Positions 24,293-35,240 of a stretch of DNA of 64,000 bases are shown here, one piece after another. How positions within the stretch are numbered: the stretch's first letter is position 1; each line of letters begins with the position of its first letter. The notes under the pieces were generated by a model. It did not search any database and was not told where the DNA came from. It saw only the letters and a list, made by a program, of their open reading frames with translations. The DNA comes from Meandrina meandrites (lineage: Eukaryota; Cnidaria; Anthozoa; Scleractinia; Meandrinidae). Made by a program: the position numbers and the translations under genes. The stretch is from positions 7,124,201-7,188,200 of the forward strand of contig OY855913.1 in assembly GCA_963693305.1 (NCBI GenBank). Reading direction: 5' to 3'.

Positions 24293-25245
24293 TGTGATAG
24301 TGCTTATTCAGCTAGCAACTGTGTGCTTATGATATAAGGCTGTTTCTAAGATGCAATTTTAAGATAGAATTTACAATATTTTCAGTTACAAGCTGCTTAT
24401 AAGAAAAAAGATTAATAGCTTCCGGAGTAAATGTCTTAAAAGATAATAATGTTGTTTGTTTGCTGTGGTTTGCTTAGGTTTGGTGCTTTGGGGTTTTTTG
24501 GCTAGAGGATGTTTTGTGGTTCTCTGTAATCGTATTTGAATTACTTAATTTTTATGTAATTCATTGTTATATCAGTTACAAGTGTGTAACTGGGAGCTGC
24601 CTGAAAATAAATGTCATTCTATTGCTTGAAGTAGTCCAGTTCTTGTTAACTTTGGTCTGGCAAATCTGTACGCAAGTCAGCGCAAGTTTTTCAACAGTTG
24701 GCCCCGGCATGTGGCCAACTAACGCAAGTCAACGCAAGTTGATCGCACGCTATTCGTTTGCGTTTTGGTTACATTTCAGTCGACCGCCTTGAAATAGCCA
24801 CTTGCGAGTAACCCTGTTTGGCCAAACAATGCAAGTTCAACTTATTCTGAAACTTGCGACTACGTTTTACCAAGCCACATGGGCTGTGAAATAACTCTTA
24901 TCCAGAGGACAAAATTTATCCACAGTTGCGTCAGCCCGGTTGTTGGAAGCTTGTTTAGCGCTATACAGTGTGGATTGTTACCCAACCTGGATTTAACATT
25001 TGGAATTCCGTTTTGCGAATTGCAATTTTCGGACAACTCTTTTCGATCCAGACAGTCAGAACCGTGAACAGTGTGGGTTTGTATTAGTTGTTACGATGAA
25101 TTCGCCTTTTCCTGAACAACTAGGCTTTCGACAGGCTCTGTTCTCTTCGTTCACCAACCTCTACTCAGCCTTTACTCACTCCTTATATTTTGCACTGAGC
25201 CAAGAAAGTCGTTAAGCTATACAGCTTTCACTGACTCGAGACTAA

Positions 25246-25282
25246 CTGACTGACTGACTGACTGACTGACTGACTGACTGAG
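25246..25282. repeat. (GACT)n microsatellite
   Basis: About nine uninterrupted GACT units lie in the intergenic region before E2-2. The same motif recurs at 40184-40300 and 62189-62228. Confidence 0.95.
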
Positions 25283-25851
25283 TACAATATTGTCATTTTC
25301 GTACTTTTATTTCAAACATCCAAATTTCAAACCACATGTGTTCATGTTTCCAAAACCTAGTTTGCATTCCAGCATTATTCTCTGACCTCGGGTCGCCCAC
25401 TACCTCTCGGAACGAGTTATTTTATTGGTTCCTAAAACAATACATAACAGGCTATAACAATGCCCCTATCCCTGAATAACAATAGAAGCTAATAGAGGTA
25501 GTGTTTACAGCGGGCGAATGAAAATAGAGGTTTTAGAGAGGTAGTGTCTTACTGCTGACCTCTGACTTAGATTTTATTACACTCAGTTGACTCGTAGTAT
25601 TTTTACAAATTATTAAGAACTACCAAAACATGTTTATGTGGAGCTCCGCTTTTAGGCTTGGCTGAATCTATATATTATTTCACTCAGCTGACTCGTATTC
25701 TGGTCTCTAATTTGCATTGTAACGTGAAAACAAACATGGCGGCTATATCGTGCATCAGGCCTATCCGGTTTTATATTTTTCCATATAAATATACCGCTTT
25801 GTGTTCAGTGTAATCGTTCTTCAGTTTAATCCGACTTCTTCGATTCATCGT

Positions 25852-28479
25852 TCACTTTGCGACCTGAGCACTTTTCCTGGCCTTTTCTTCATAAACACTC
25901 CTGTTATTATTAAACATGGTCAGCAGGGTCTGGTCAGCGGCGATCTCCGGTTCAGGTTTGATGAGCAGAGCAAACACAGCACTCAGCACATCACGAACAC
26001 AGCGAGTTGGTAACCAGTTCTCCTCGGTTAGGAATCCCAAGCACACGTGACCAGTTGACGGGCATACGTTCAGGTGGTATATGGGAGACAAGAAGCGAAC
26101 CTGAAGTGAAAGAGAATTTGTATTAACTATAACACGCATTGGAAGATAGTAAGTACATCAGTTGTTGTTTTTTTTATCTTTCCCTTACACTTCAGGTTAT
26201 CATTAAAACATAAACTTTTCGTGCAGTGGCTTTGACTAAATGTAATTCACATGAAAGACCAGACAAAGCTGCGTGATTAATTTTGACACAGTCGCTCGTG
26301 ATTTACAAGCTTTTCTCGTGTTCTCCCAAAATCCCGCGGGTTTTATATTGCGTCGGTAAACCCTAGAAAGTGTAGTCTATTGCTTAAATAAACCCCGTAC
26401 GTTCTAATTCAAAACAATTTCATTTTGCGATATAAAATTGGAAGAAATGATTCGGTAAGCCATGTTTAACTAATTATAATATTTCGTTCGGAAGGAGTAT
26501 TTTTAGTTCACTGTGGTGGACTTATGCCAAACAGCGTTTGATTTTTGCGACTGTTTAACTTAAAAAACGGTTTTTAAAACTCGTTTACACTTGCTACGCC
26601 TTAGCTGGTGTGTTTCAATTAAGCCAATCAGGTGCTTTCGAGAACTTAACGTTTCCCGCGCTTGACACTCGCTGTACATTTTATTGGCTCATGACGCTAT
26701 TTGCCATCGCAGATTTTTTTCTGGCTACTTGATTTGCACGTCCAAACAGCTTCCTCATTCGTTCACGCTGTCTGAAATAACGCATTTTATTTTTAAATCA
26801 AAGTATTTTTAGTCACTTACCGTGGGAGGCCCGAGAGGATAATTTTCACTAAACAGTGGTTATCCCTTAGTCAAGGAATACAAGCAGTTGAATATAACTA
26901 ATGATAGCGGGCAATTAAGAGCTTGAAGCTGTTGGTTTAATTTCCCGTGGACAATGTTTAAAGTTAGTTTTTAAAAGGTTTGGAGGTTCTTCCTGACAGC
27001 TTTTTAGCTTTTTTTTTCTTTTTGTAGCATGAATTGCCAACTCCAAAAGTATTGCTTCTTAAATTGGTCAGCTCCTCCAACAATCGGCGCCATTTAAAGG
27101 CGCTACGTCATGACATGCGCATGTGCGCATTTGGTTGGAGAGAGGCACTCCAAGAGTTAAGAATGATCTTGTCAAGAATCTTGGCCGGCAAGAACACAAC
27201 ACAACGGTCTCGGACAAGGCTGGCACCCGGGCCTCTCGATCCTGAGATCCTCTCTCTCGGTCTAACACGCTTACTATACAGTGGACCACTTGCCGCAAAA
27301 TAACGGTTTCTAATAAAATTAAATTAAATTAAAAAATTGCTTGAATCTAAAAGGATACGGTAAATAAACTTGAACTGTGAAACGCCCTCCTGGGAAATAA
27401 AACAGACATATAAAAAAATATTAGAGAACTGTAATTGTAAGTAGTGGGAATCGAAGTTTTGATCACCTTTGTAGAGTGAATCTTCTGATCCGGGCACCAC
27501 AGCTTCCCATATCTGAAGGCTGTCTGATGGCAGAGTCACTTCAATTCCATGAGGCTTGAGCGACTGCAGTTGTTTGAGCTCCTTCTGTACCCTGAATTCA
27601 GTTTAAAAAGACAGTTAAAAACGACTTGTTTAATTTATCACGCAGTCGCTTCGCACCTAGCCTCCCACGCGGTCGTTTTTAGGGGAGAGCGAGTGCAATC
27701 CGATCCCCCCTAAAAACGACTGCTTTGGGAGGCTACGTCGCACCTCGAGCGTTACCCCCAGAGCAACTGGACGTGCAAGTCCTTTTGACACGATTCCTTT
27801 CTCCGTCACGCAATGCTACGTTAGACTGGGGCACTAAATAAAATGATTTTAAAAGTTAACTAACGCTCAAAACATCAGCTTTCTAAATTCGCTAGGAGGG
27901 TTTAAGGTAACTAAATGAGTGTTTTACCTGCTCATCGACCGACGCTGCAAAACAGGTTTTCTTTAGATGAATTAATATTGTCAGTGACTGAGAGTACGTA
28001 GTTTGCGTTTTGCCGTCACGCACGCGGATAAAAAGTGCCTGCCAACGGCAGATGCTATGGCGGACGTTCAGTAAGCAAGAGCACGCCTAGGGAACATTTT
28101 TCTATCCATTTCGTGCACCAAGCAGACTCAGCGTCAATCCACCACCCTCACCCCCTTCAGAATCTGTTCCCTACCCCTTATTTTCCAACACAACTTCACT
28201 CCATTCGCGGAATCCTCTTCAGAAATTTCGACTAAAGGCACTCTTTTAATACTGCTATCAGGATCCGCTGTATTTCTCACTGATGAAACTTTTCAATGTT
28301 ACAAAGCCCGCCGTTGTTAATCAAACAGCAATCATACAAAATTTTCATAGGCAAGAGGCAAATATATTGCCGGCGTTGTGTGCAAATCTAGAAATAGAAT
28401 TGTGCATGGTAAGTTGAGTTGTCACGGTTTTTTGAAATGAATTTTCTTACCTTGCAATGAAATCTCTTTTCAAGCTCAT
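25852..28479 (-). CDS. UBE2L-like ubiquitin-conjugating enzyme, copy 2 (E2-2)
   Basis: This is a paralogue of E2-1 with the same five-exon layout: 28479-28451, 27591-27467, 27389-27341, microexon 26848-26821 and 26100-25852. The joined frame is 159 codons. It starts MSLKRDFIAR. The HLN motif and catalytic C97 (GHVCLGFL) are kept, as is the EENWLP segment typical of UBE2L enzymes. Differences from copy 1 include 'VPGSEDSLYK' for 'VLGPEESLYK' and 'LLTMF' for 'LLNKF'. The donor after exon 3 is GC (27340-27339) instead of the GT seen in copy 1. This is a tolerated GC-AG intron or a weakened site. Intron 1 carries a small MITE that copy 1 lacks. It is divergent to RBR2. Active enzyme likely if the GC intron is spliced. 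Confidence 0.85.
27658..27735. mobile_element. 78-bp MITE in E2-2 intron 1
   Basis: The ends TAGCCTCCCACGC / TTTGGGAGGCTA are inverted. The inner parts, GTCGTTTTTAGGGG and CCCCTAAAAACGAC, are also mirrored. Flanks CTTCGCACC and CGTCGCACC give a 9-bp target duplication with one mismatch. The ends match the 1.5-kb element at 51770-53274, so it is a deleted relative. The E2-1 intron lacks the insertion at the aligned place (about 9430). Confidence 0.9.
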
Positions 28480-29340
28480 TGTTTATATCAGTGTATCGAG
28501 TCTTGATTTATCTTTGTATTCCAATACAACCAACTTTAAAAACACCAGGATTAGAAAATTTTCATGGGAAAAACCCCCACTTAGGGAAATTCCCTTTGAA
28601 GGTGAAGCCGCTGAAGTCACGCAAACGTCTGAGAGCCACCAGAAAAAAGCTGAAAAGGTTGCAAGTAAAGATTTATTCAAAGCACGAGATCGGCCTTAAT
28701 TCATACCGATTCCTGAAACCAATTTTTAACAAATGAAATGGTTCTCGACTCATTTAGTGCTTTGCCTAACGTTTATTATGTTTCAACTTTTTTTTATTTT
28801 TTTGTCAGGGAAAAATCCCTTTCTAGTACTTCCTGCGTTTCCGAGAAAAATGACCCTACTTTGGTGATGTTTACTTCGGGATTTTTATCCAAAAAAGTTT
28901 AAAACTGTGTTTACTATGGAAAATTTGTCTCCAGATAATGTATAATAAAATATTTTAACTTGAAAATTAAATAGACAACTAGTTGTAAGTACAGTAAAAA
29001 AATATAATTAACTTGAATTCTCGATCAGCGCAAGCGGAACATAAACGATAAACACCTGGCTAGACAACTGAATGCCTGCCGAAGGCAATTCTTTCACGTA
29101 CGCAAATAGAAATCAGCTTTACTGCCTTGATTTTCAATAGCTAACAAATAAATTTTGATCATGGATGGGATCAGGGGCCAGATAAAGTAATAATGTGTGT
29201 TATTGCGAATATAATCTCAAAATCTGATCAGTCGCAATTATTGTGATGTGACGTATGGGGCGAGGGCCTTTTCCCTCAAAATGACATCACTCCAGTAATA
29301 CTTCATTTAAATTCTACCCCCCAAAATAAACAGTTTCCAA
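28480..29340. promoter_or_regulatory. Divergent promoter region, unit 2
   Basis: This is the space between E2-2 and the RBR2 leader exon. It contains GGGAAATTCCC at 28584-28594 (NF-kB-like), ACGCAAACGTCTG at 28619, and the TTTCCGAGAAAAATG / GGTGATGTTTAC block (28840-28875) shared with unit 1. CTCAAAATGACATCACTCC (from 29275) matches unit 1 near 11892. Confidence 0.5.
28584..28594. promoter_or_regulatory. NF-kB-like site in unit 2 promoter region
   Basis: The palindrome GGGAAATTCCC lies 105 bases upstream of the E2-2 start codon. The identical palindrome in unit 1 (11567-11577) supports conservation, although its distance to the genes differs. Confidence 0.4.
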
Positions 29341-29344
29341 ACAG

Positions 29345-29419
29345 TTGTTGCGTTGACAGGGTCGTGTGCTCTTGATCGGGATTTAACTTATTTGTGTTGA
29401 CTGCCGGCGAGCTTCGAAG
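29345..29419 (+). other. RBR2 5' untranslated exon (candidate)
   Basis: GTTGCGTTGACAGG..CTCTTGATCGGG..GAGCTTCGAAG is followed by the donor GTAAGA. It aligns with the leader exons of RBR1 and RBR3. The left edge is approximate. Confidence 0.55.
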
Positions 29420-29515
29420 GTAAGACTAGACTCTTCAGAATTGAATCGCCCGATACATGCTGTATCTGTAGTTCAGAATGTTTTCTTTTCTTTGTCTCCA
29501 GGTGCAATATTTGCG

Positions 29516-31952
29516 ATGGCACCAGCACTAATTCAAATATTCGTGCACGGTTTACAAGGAGGAATAACCACTGTGAACATTCATAAGGTAGGGTAAATAC
29601 TCCCGCTGTATTCCGTGTGCCTTTGTACCTTACTGCTTCGAATCCCAGCCGGTTTTGAGAGCCTCGGATGAGTACCAGCGAAATGTAGATAGCTACAGAT
29701 TCGTCATTCCATTTTCTTTATTTTACGTAGGATGCAACAGTCAAGGAATTCTTTGCAATGGTGTCCAAAAAGAACGGCATACCGGAGGATCAGCTTCGTG
29801 CGGTTTACACCACGAAACAACTGGAGTTAGGCAAGCGCCTGTCAGACTACGGTATGCAGAATGAGTCCAACGTGTTCCTTATTCTTCGATTGCTTGGTGG
29901 ATCAATTCCCCCCGAGAAAGAACTCGATGACGCAGTGGAGCTCAGCGATGCCCCGGATATGATCACGTGGGACGATGATCCCGAAAACAAAAGGGCCAAA
30001 ATGCCTTGCGGACATGCTATAAGTAAGGTCAAGTAAGGAAGAGATGAATTTGTTCCGGGGGTGGGGTGGGAGTCCCTTAGGAAAGGGGCGGGGATGCTCG
30101 TCGTCTCGCTTAGGGGTGTAAATTTTGGATTTCAGTCTCCATTGGTGTGTTCCGAGCTCGGCCTCGTATAAAGTTGCGTACAATGAAATGTAAAAGCTGG
30201 AAGCACGCCGGCGCCCAGATTGGTCTCCTTTTGGGGGTTAATTCAAAATGTTCGACGAGCAGCCCCCCTCCCCCCCCCCCCCTCCTTTCATGTGGGCGTC
30301 CCTCTGGGGCTTTGGAACTCCTGCTTGCAGAGTTCCTGCTTCTTAGTAACACGCCAACTCAGAAAGCTTTTAACTACGATTGCATTTTCGCTGCCATCAA
30401 TTAAAATACTTTCTTTTTTTTTTTTCTTTTTTTTTTTTTGCAACAATTGGTCACGTGACCTTCTATCTGTAAACATTACTAAGCATTCCACTTTGTGGAG
30501 ATGTTTTAATCAGGAATGAGAGAGCACATCTAAATAAGCTACCATGCAAATTTTGAGGCCTTAATTTCAAAAGCATGTATTCAATTTTTAAAACGGCCGT
30601 TTTAAATTTAATAGACGGATTTGAACGGAAATTGACAGTCACGCACTAATGACTTTCCTTAATGCAAATCCTTGTAGACTCGAGAATTCTGGGACAGAAT
30701 TAACTGGCCGTAACAGAGAGGTGGTCGTTGCAGAAAGGTTTTGAGAGAACTGACTGTAGTAAGCTGCCTTGTCCCCATGGACACAACACAATAACGTCCC
30801 ACGCGAGAATGACCAATGGGGCTCGAAATCCGAAACTAGCTCGACTCACCAACAATTAGGTCAACAATTAGGTCATGTTCAGTGTCACTGCCCGCACTTA
30901 CAGTGTGACTACTCTAACCAAAGCCACCCAAGCAAATTCTTTGCAAATAGAGCGTTTTCCCTCACGTGACCATATTACTTTACTAAAATAGAGTTTTTAT
31001 GGCCGCCGTTTCTTTGTTTTGGAACACCAATATGGCCGCCGTGACGTGATGTGAAAACGCTCTATTGACCTGTAGCATTTGCGTGTTGAAACGATAAAAA
31101 TTGTCACATTTGTGTTGATTCTGTAGGTGTGCAGCTTGCTTGGATCGCTTATTTGTAAAAAAAAGTTTGTTAACATCCAAGATTTTCATTCATCAATTTG
31201 CAAAGATTTGGCTTGGGTGGCTTTGATTGGAGTAGTCGCACTGTAACGTATTCAACAAAACTAAATACAATTTATCCTTGCAATTTGTATAAAAATCAGG
31301 TTAATTAGAAACATTGCTCAGCGATTTACATTTGTATTCTAACTGCTTTTCTCTTAGCTCCGGAATCTCTGACTATGTATTGTCGCAGTATCTTGGATGC
31401 AGGCCGATCGAGATTTCTGTGTCCATACATCAGCCAGGATGAGGCGCCAGTTTATTGCGGTACAGAATGGGATTACATAGATGTCAGGCGCTTGGCTGTT
31501 TTGACGGATGAAGAGATAGCAGAATTTGAGAAGAAGATCTCAAAAAACTTCTTGATGAAGGCTATGGGTATTCAAGAATGTCCCAAGTGTAACTCGATGG
31601 TGCAACGCAGCGACAAAAAACACATCCGAGTGATTTGTCCACTGTGCACTAAGAACAAAAAGAAAGCTTATGAATTCTGCTGGCATTGTCTGCATGAGTG
31701 GAAAAATGGTCCCAGTACAACCAAGTGTGGTAAGTTTTTTTTTTTCGTTTTTTGAAGTGAAGAAATAACCATCGAAGCACTAGTGTTTGAAGAAAACCTG
31801 AGAAAATTCACGGATTCAATGATTAACTTCGCATTGCGATTTGATTCTCTGTCAGCTGGGCTGTATAAACTTACAATTGAGCTGTTCCCAATGTATATGT
31901 GTACCTCAGTCTATAACTGTCTATAGCCTGCAAATAGACAGACTGACGGACT

Positions 31953-32007
<55 letters not shown>

Positions 32008-32580
32008 GGTTTTACATGAGACTTGTTAGCCCTCTAGCATGTACTGTTAATTAAATCGAGAAACTAAATGAAAAATGAGGTCTTTCCTTCAAATCCTGTT
32101 GGAGTCGTGTTTTATTTTCGTTTCAAACACAACTGCAAAGACAATTTCTTCTCTTCATCCCCTATCCGCGGTTATGCGACAAAAAAGACTTAATTGATAC
32201 TTTGTTTATATACATCATTTTGCCGATGTTAGGACGTCACTTTCTGTCCATGCCGCTACTGTGCACGTTCACCTGATTTTTTCCTTTTTCTCCCAGGGAA
32301 TGCTGACTGTTCCGGTGAGGACAGACGCGTTAGGATCCTACGTGACTGCCCCAGAAAGCAAATTGTTGGGGTGGTGGGATGCCCCTCCCTTCGCGCATGC
32401 GTATCTTGCGGCATGCTGATTGAGCATGTTAAAGCTTGTAAGCACATGCACTGCCGATGCGGCAAGGAGTTCTGCTTCATCTGCTTGAAGCCCAAAGAAA
32501 GCAGTGGCTGGAAATGTGGAAGATTCAACGCAGCCTGCGATGTAGCACCGGTGCAAACCAAGATTCCTGGAGAGAACTAG
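29516..32580 (+). CDS. Ubiquitin-domain RBR-type E3 ligase, copy 2 (RBR2)
   Basis: Exons are 29516-29587, 29731-30022, 31358-31729 and 32297-32580; the joined frame is 339 residues. A 76-residue ubiquitin-like domain runs from residue 6 to Gly81 and ends LRLLGG, so position 74 of ubiquitin (Arg) is Leu here. The linker [18 protein letters not shown] and the CGHAI motif follow. The RING1 lacks an opening CxxC. BRcat has CPKC, CPLC and CWHC. Rcat has CVSC, then catalytic C293 (ACKHM) and C-x-C, C-x2-C. The C-terminus (IPGEN) is one residue longer than in RBR3. Introns are short except intron 2, which carries a nested element. It is head to head with E2-2 and likely works with it. Most compact of the three genes. 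Confidence 0.9.
30898..31246. mobile_element. MITE with ACAGTGYGACTACT ends
   Basis: The left arm TTACAGTGTGACTACTC..CCAAAGCCACCCAAGC is mirrored at 31206-31246 (GCTTGGGTGGCTTTG..GAGTAGTCGCACTGTAA). The ends are nearly the same as those of the MITE at 58121-58313. A second MITE (30947-31065) sits inside. It lies in RBR2 intron 2. Confidence 0.8.
30947..31065. mobile_element. Small MITE, ATAGAGCGTTTTC ends
   Basis: ATAGAGCGTTTTCCCTCACGTGA is mirrored by TGACGTGATGTGAAAACGCTCTAT. The centre has mirrored TATGGCCGCCG words. It is nested in the 30898-31246 element. Confidence 0.85.
31936..32009. repeat. (CAGA)n microsatellite in RBR2 intron 3
   Basis: Roughly 16 CAGA units with a few substitutions. 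Confidence 0.95.
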
Positions 32581-34573
32581 GGCTCCAGCATTCTCGTTTC
32601 CATTGCCTTAATTGATCTCTACAGCTCAGAGTAGACGTAGTGAAAATTGAAACGAGTTTGCAACAATTCACTGTTTGTCCGCCGGTGGGATTCCCATATG
32701 ATAGGGGTCGGGGATGCTCAGCGTCTCGCTTAGGAGTGTAAATTATGAATTTTGGTTTTACTTGAGGTTGTTCAAGTCATAACGTTTAGGTTTGCACACG
32801 CACTCAGAACAGACATAAAAATCGCGGTACGGCTTTAAGGGGTCGTAACGAGCCACTCCCAGATCGGTGTTCTTGAGGGTTTTGAGTCAAATTTTCCAAT
32901 GAGGATCCCCGTCTCTTGCATAAGGGAGAAGGGAGTCCCCCTCCGGACTTATATGTGTCGGTTGATAGGTTAACAAAATCAAAAATTAGAAACATACACA
33001 GAATAACAAGTCTTCAATCTCTTTCTTGTAGCAATATTTGGCCGTGGTAAACTCTGTATGTATGCTACAGATGATATAAAATTCTAATTTCATTTAAAAA
33101 TCCGTCCCCAAAGTGCGAATGATCCACTCGACTAAGGGTGACCAATTCTTGTGGGCCGTGTTTCTTATGTGTTGAAGGGATTAGTCTAGAACATTGTCAA
33201 TGAAGGATGTGTTTTATTCAAATGAGTTAACTGTCTAGTCGTTGATCGGTTAGAAAATTACCATAATATTTTAATGTACCACAACGTTTCATTTTTTTAT
33301 CAGTCTGCCTGCAAATTTATATTTCATTTGTTGGTCGCCAATTTAAGGCAGCAGATCACTGATCATCATTTTATTCGTTTATTTTACTAAAGAATAGGAA
33401 AAATAATATTAATCCCCCCTTAGATTAAGTTGTAAAGTGTAGAACTTCTATTGCTTAGCACTTGTTTTTCAAGTAAGTCCTGGAACTATCTTGTTGAGTC
33501 AGTTACGCCTCTTGTTTAGTTTGCTGGGTTGTTTTAAGAAAGCCGAGTTTGACTAAAAGGAATCTAATTAGATCGGATCGAGCAATTATGTTAACATTTG
33601 TGATAATGTTGCCAATGTATTTCAGTATGTCAGTACATTGCTGTGAATTAGGTTTTTTTTGTTTCAACAAATGTATGACATATCGTTAATGGCTAAAATT
33701 GAAACATGATATTTAAGAAAAGGAGAATTGTACTGAAACCTATAAAATTAGTTGTCGAGTTTTCGCGACGCTAAGTCAAATCTCATATTAAGCCAGCGAA
33801 GTCTTGTAATATATATACCGTAGATTATTTTTAAATGTCGGTTTCTGGCGGTTTGTAATTCTTGACGAAAGCTTGTAGTATTTAACATATATCAGTAAGC
33901 AATGCAATAAAGAAACTGATAACGTTTCCCGCTGCGTGTTCACTTACCTTTTTCGAGGGTTCAGGGAAGTCACTGTTTTGGGGATTCCATAGGTACAGTA
34001 CACGGCCAAATTCTTTGTGTGATATTGGGTTACCGAAAATCTAATCAACCCCAACTTATCATTTTTACCACCTCCCTCCTCCTCCTCTATCTTCAGTTGT
34101 TATCTACCCCCCCCCCTCCCTCCTCCTCCTCTATCTTCAGTTGTTATCTACCCCCCCCCCCCCCCCCCCCCCCCCCCCGTTCCGATCTAATCAACGAAAA
34201 CGGCTCGAGACAAAAACGCAGTTTACCCCTCTTGGAATTCCTCTTGATTATATAAACATCAGGTCGCAGATAGTACTTTACAATCTTTCTTACCACACAA
34301 TCTCGGTTTCTTTGATAGCCATGAGGGGTTGTTTGTCGCCGGAAGAAATATTAAAGTCAACGGAATCTTGATTTTCGATATTTTTAGATTTTCGATATTT
34401 TGTTTATATCTTTATAGTGCCAGGCATCCTCGGAGTTAGTCGGGGCGAAGAAAAGTAAACCGGCAGAAATCGTAGCGACGAAAGCTTTCACTTTCGTCTC
34501 CGAGGAAGAGTGACAGGTTAAGTGTGCGCTGTGTGGTATATTTAAAAGTAGTCACGAATGTGAATTTTCTTAC
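32581..34573. other. No gene recognised; E2 body absent in unit 3
   Basis: Units 1 and 2 have four further E2 exons downstream of the E2 first exon. None of their landmark sequences (GGGAGGCCCGAG, TTTGTAGAGTGA, the catalytic-Cys exon) is found here on the minus strand. Present instead are AT-rich sequence and a tandem, poly-C-rich tract at 34050-34178 made of two copies of a CTCCTCCTCCTCTATCTTCAG unit. Confidence 0.5.
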
Positions 34574-34602
34574 CTTGAAATGAAATCTTTTCGTAAACTC
34601 AT
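34574..34602 (-). pseudogene. Orphan first coding exon of a third E2 copy
   Basis: The frame is MSLRKDFISR with a GTAAGA donor in the same position and phase as the first exon of E2-1 and E2-2. It lies head to head with RBR3, as the intact copies do with RBR1 and RBR2. The rest of the enzyme is not found between here and the end of RBR2. It is a remnant, or a leader exon of an unseen spliced transcript. Confidence 0.7.
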
Positions 34603-35059
34603 CGTATCTTTTTGTTTCGATTTCTCGGGAGACAAAATCCAGGGGAATTTACCAGGTGATTTACTGTTGAAATTGTGTAATGTACATCCGAAAGCGGCCA
34701 AGACACGCAAACGTCTGCCGCGTGGGAGGCTGGCTAATCAAAGTTTCCGAGAAACTCAGATCAACTTATTTGCCAAGAAAAAAATGCAAATTGTCATTCA
34801 TTCACATAAACTTAAGTCTCAAACGCAGAAAAAAAAGTGAAGCAGTCTCAACCCTAAGTCCCAAAGTGATTTAATTTTCCACGGTCATGCCTATATAATG
34901 ACTTGATCAGCTAGAGAAAACCCCTTTCTTGTTTCCGGAGTTTCCAAGAAAACATTGACCATCAATAACATATTATAATTTTGACCAATCAAAGACTTGG
35001 GGAATTCTCCCTCAGAAATCGATAAAACTCATCACGGTGCAATATTCTTGCAATATTCT
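34603..35059. promoter_or_regulatory. Divergent promoter region, unit 3
   Basis: This shorter counterpart of the unit 1 and 2 regions keeps ACACGCAAACGTCTG (34702) and a 'GAGTTTCCAAGAAAA' block (34937). NF-kB-like words occur at 34642-34653 (GGGGAATTTACC) and 35000-35010 (GGGAATTCTCC). Confidence 0.45.
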
Positions 35060-35063
35060 TCTA

Positions 35064-35134
35064 CTAGGTGTTGTGCTCTTTGATCGGGGTTTTTGTTAAA
35101 ACAAACTGATTACGTTGTCTGTGAACTTCGAAAG
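35064..35134 (+). other. RBR3 5' untranslated exon (candidate)
   Basis: TAGGTGTTGTGCTCTTTGATCGG..GTGAACTTCGAAAG with donor GTAAGA aligns with the leader exons of the other copies. The left edge is approximate. Confidence 0.55.
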
Positions 35135-35240
35135 GTAAGAAATGTCTTCGATTATTCTCTTTGTTTTTGAGTTTACGATGTCGAGTCGCAGCGAGGGTTT
35201 AATAATATCCAATCTTTTCTCCCTTCAGTCGCATATCGCG

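Noticed and set aside
30110..30404. Gly- and Pro-rich frames on both strands
   Set aside because: They arise from a poly-C tract in RBR2 intron 2.
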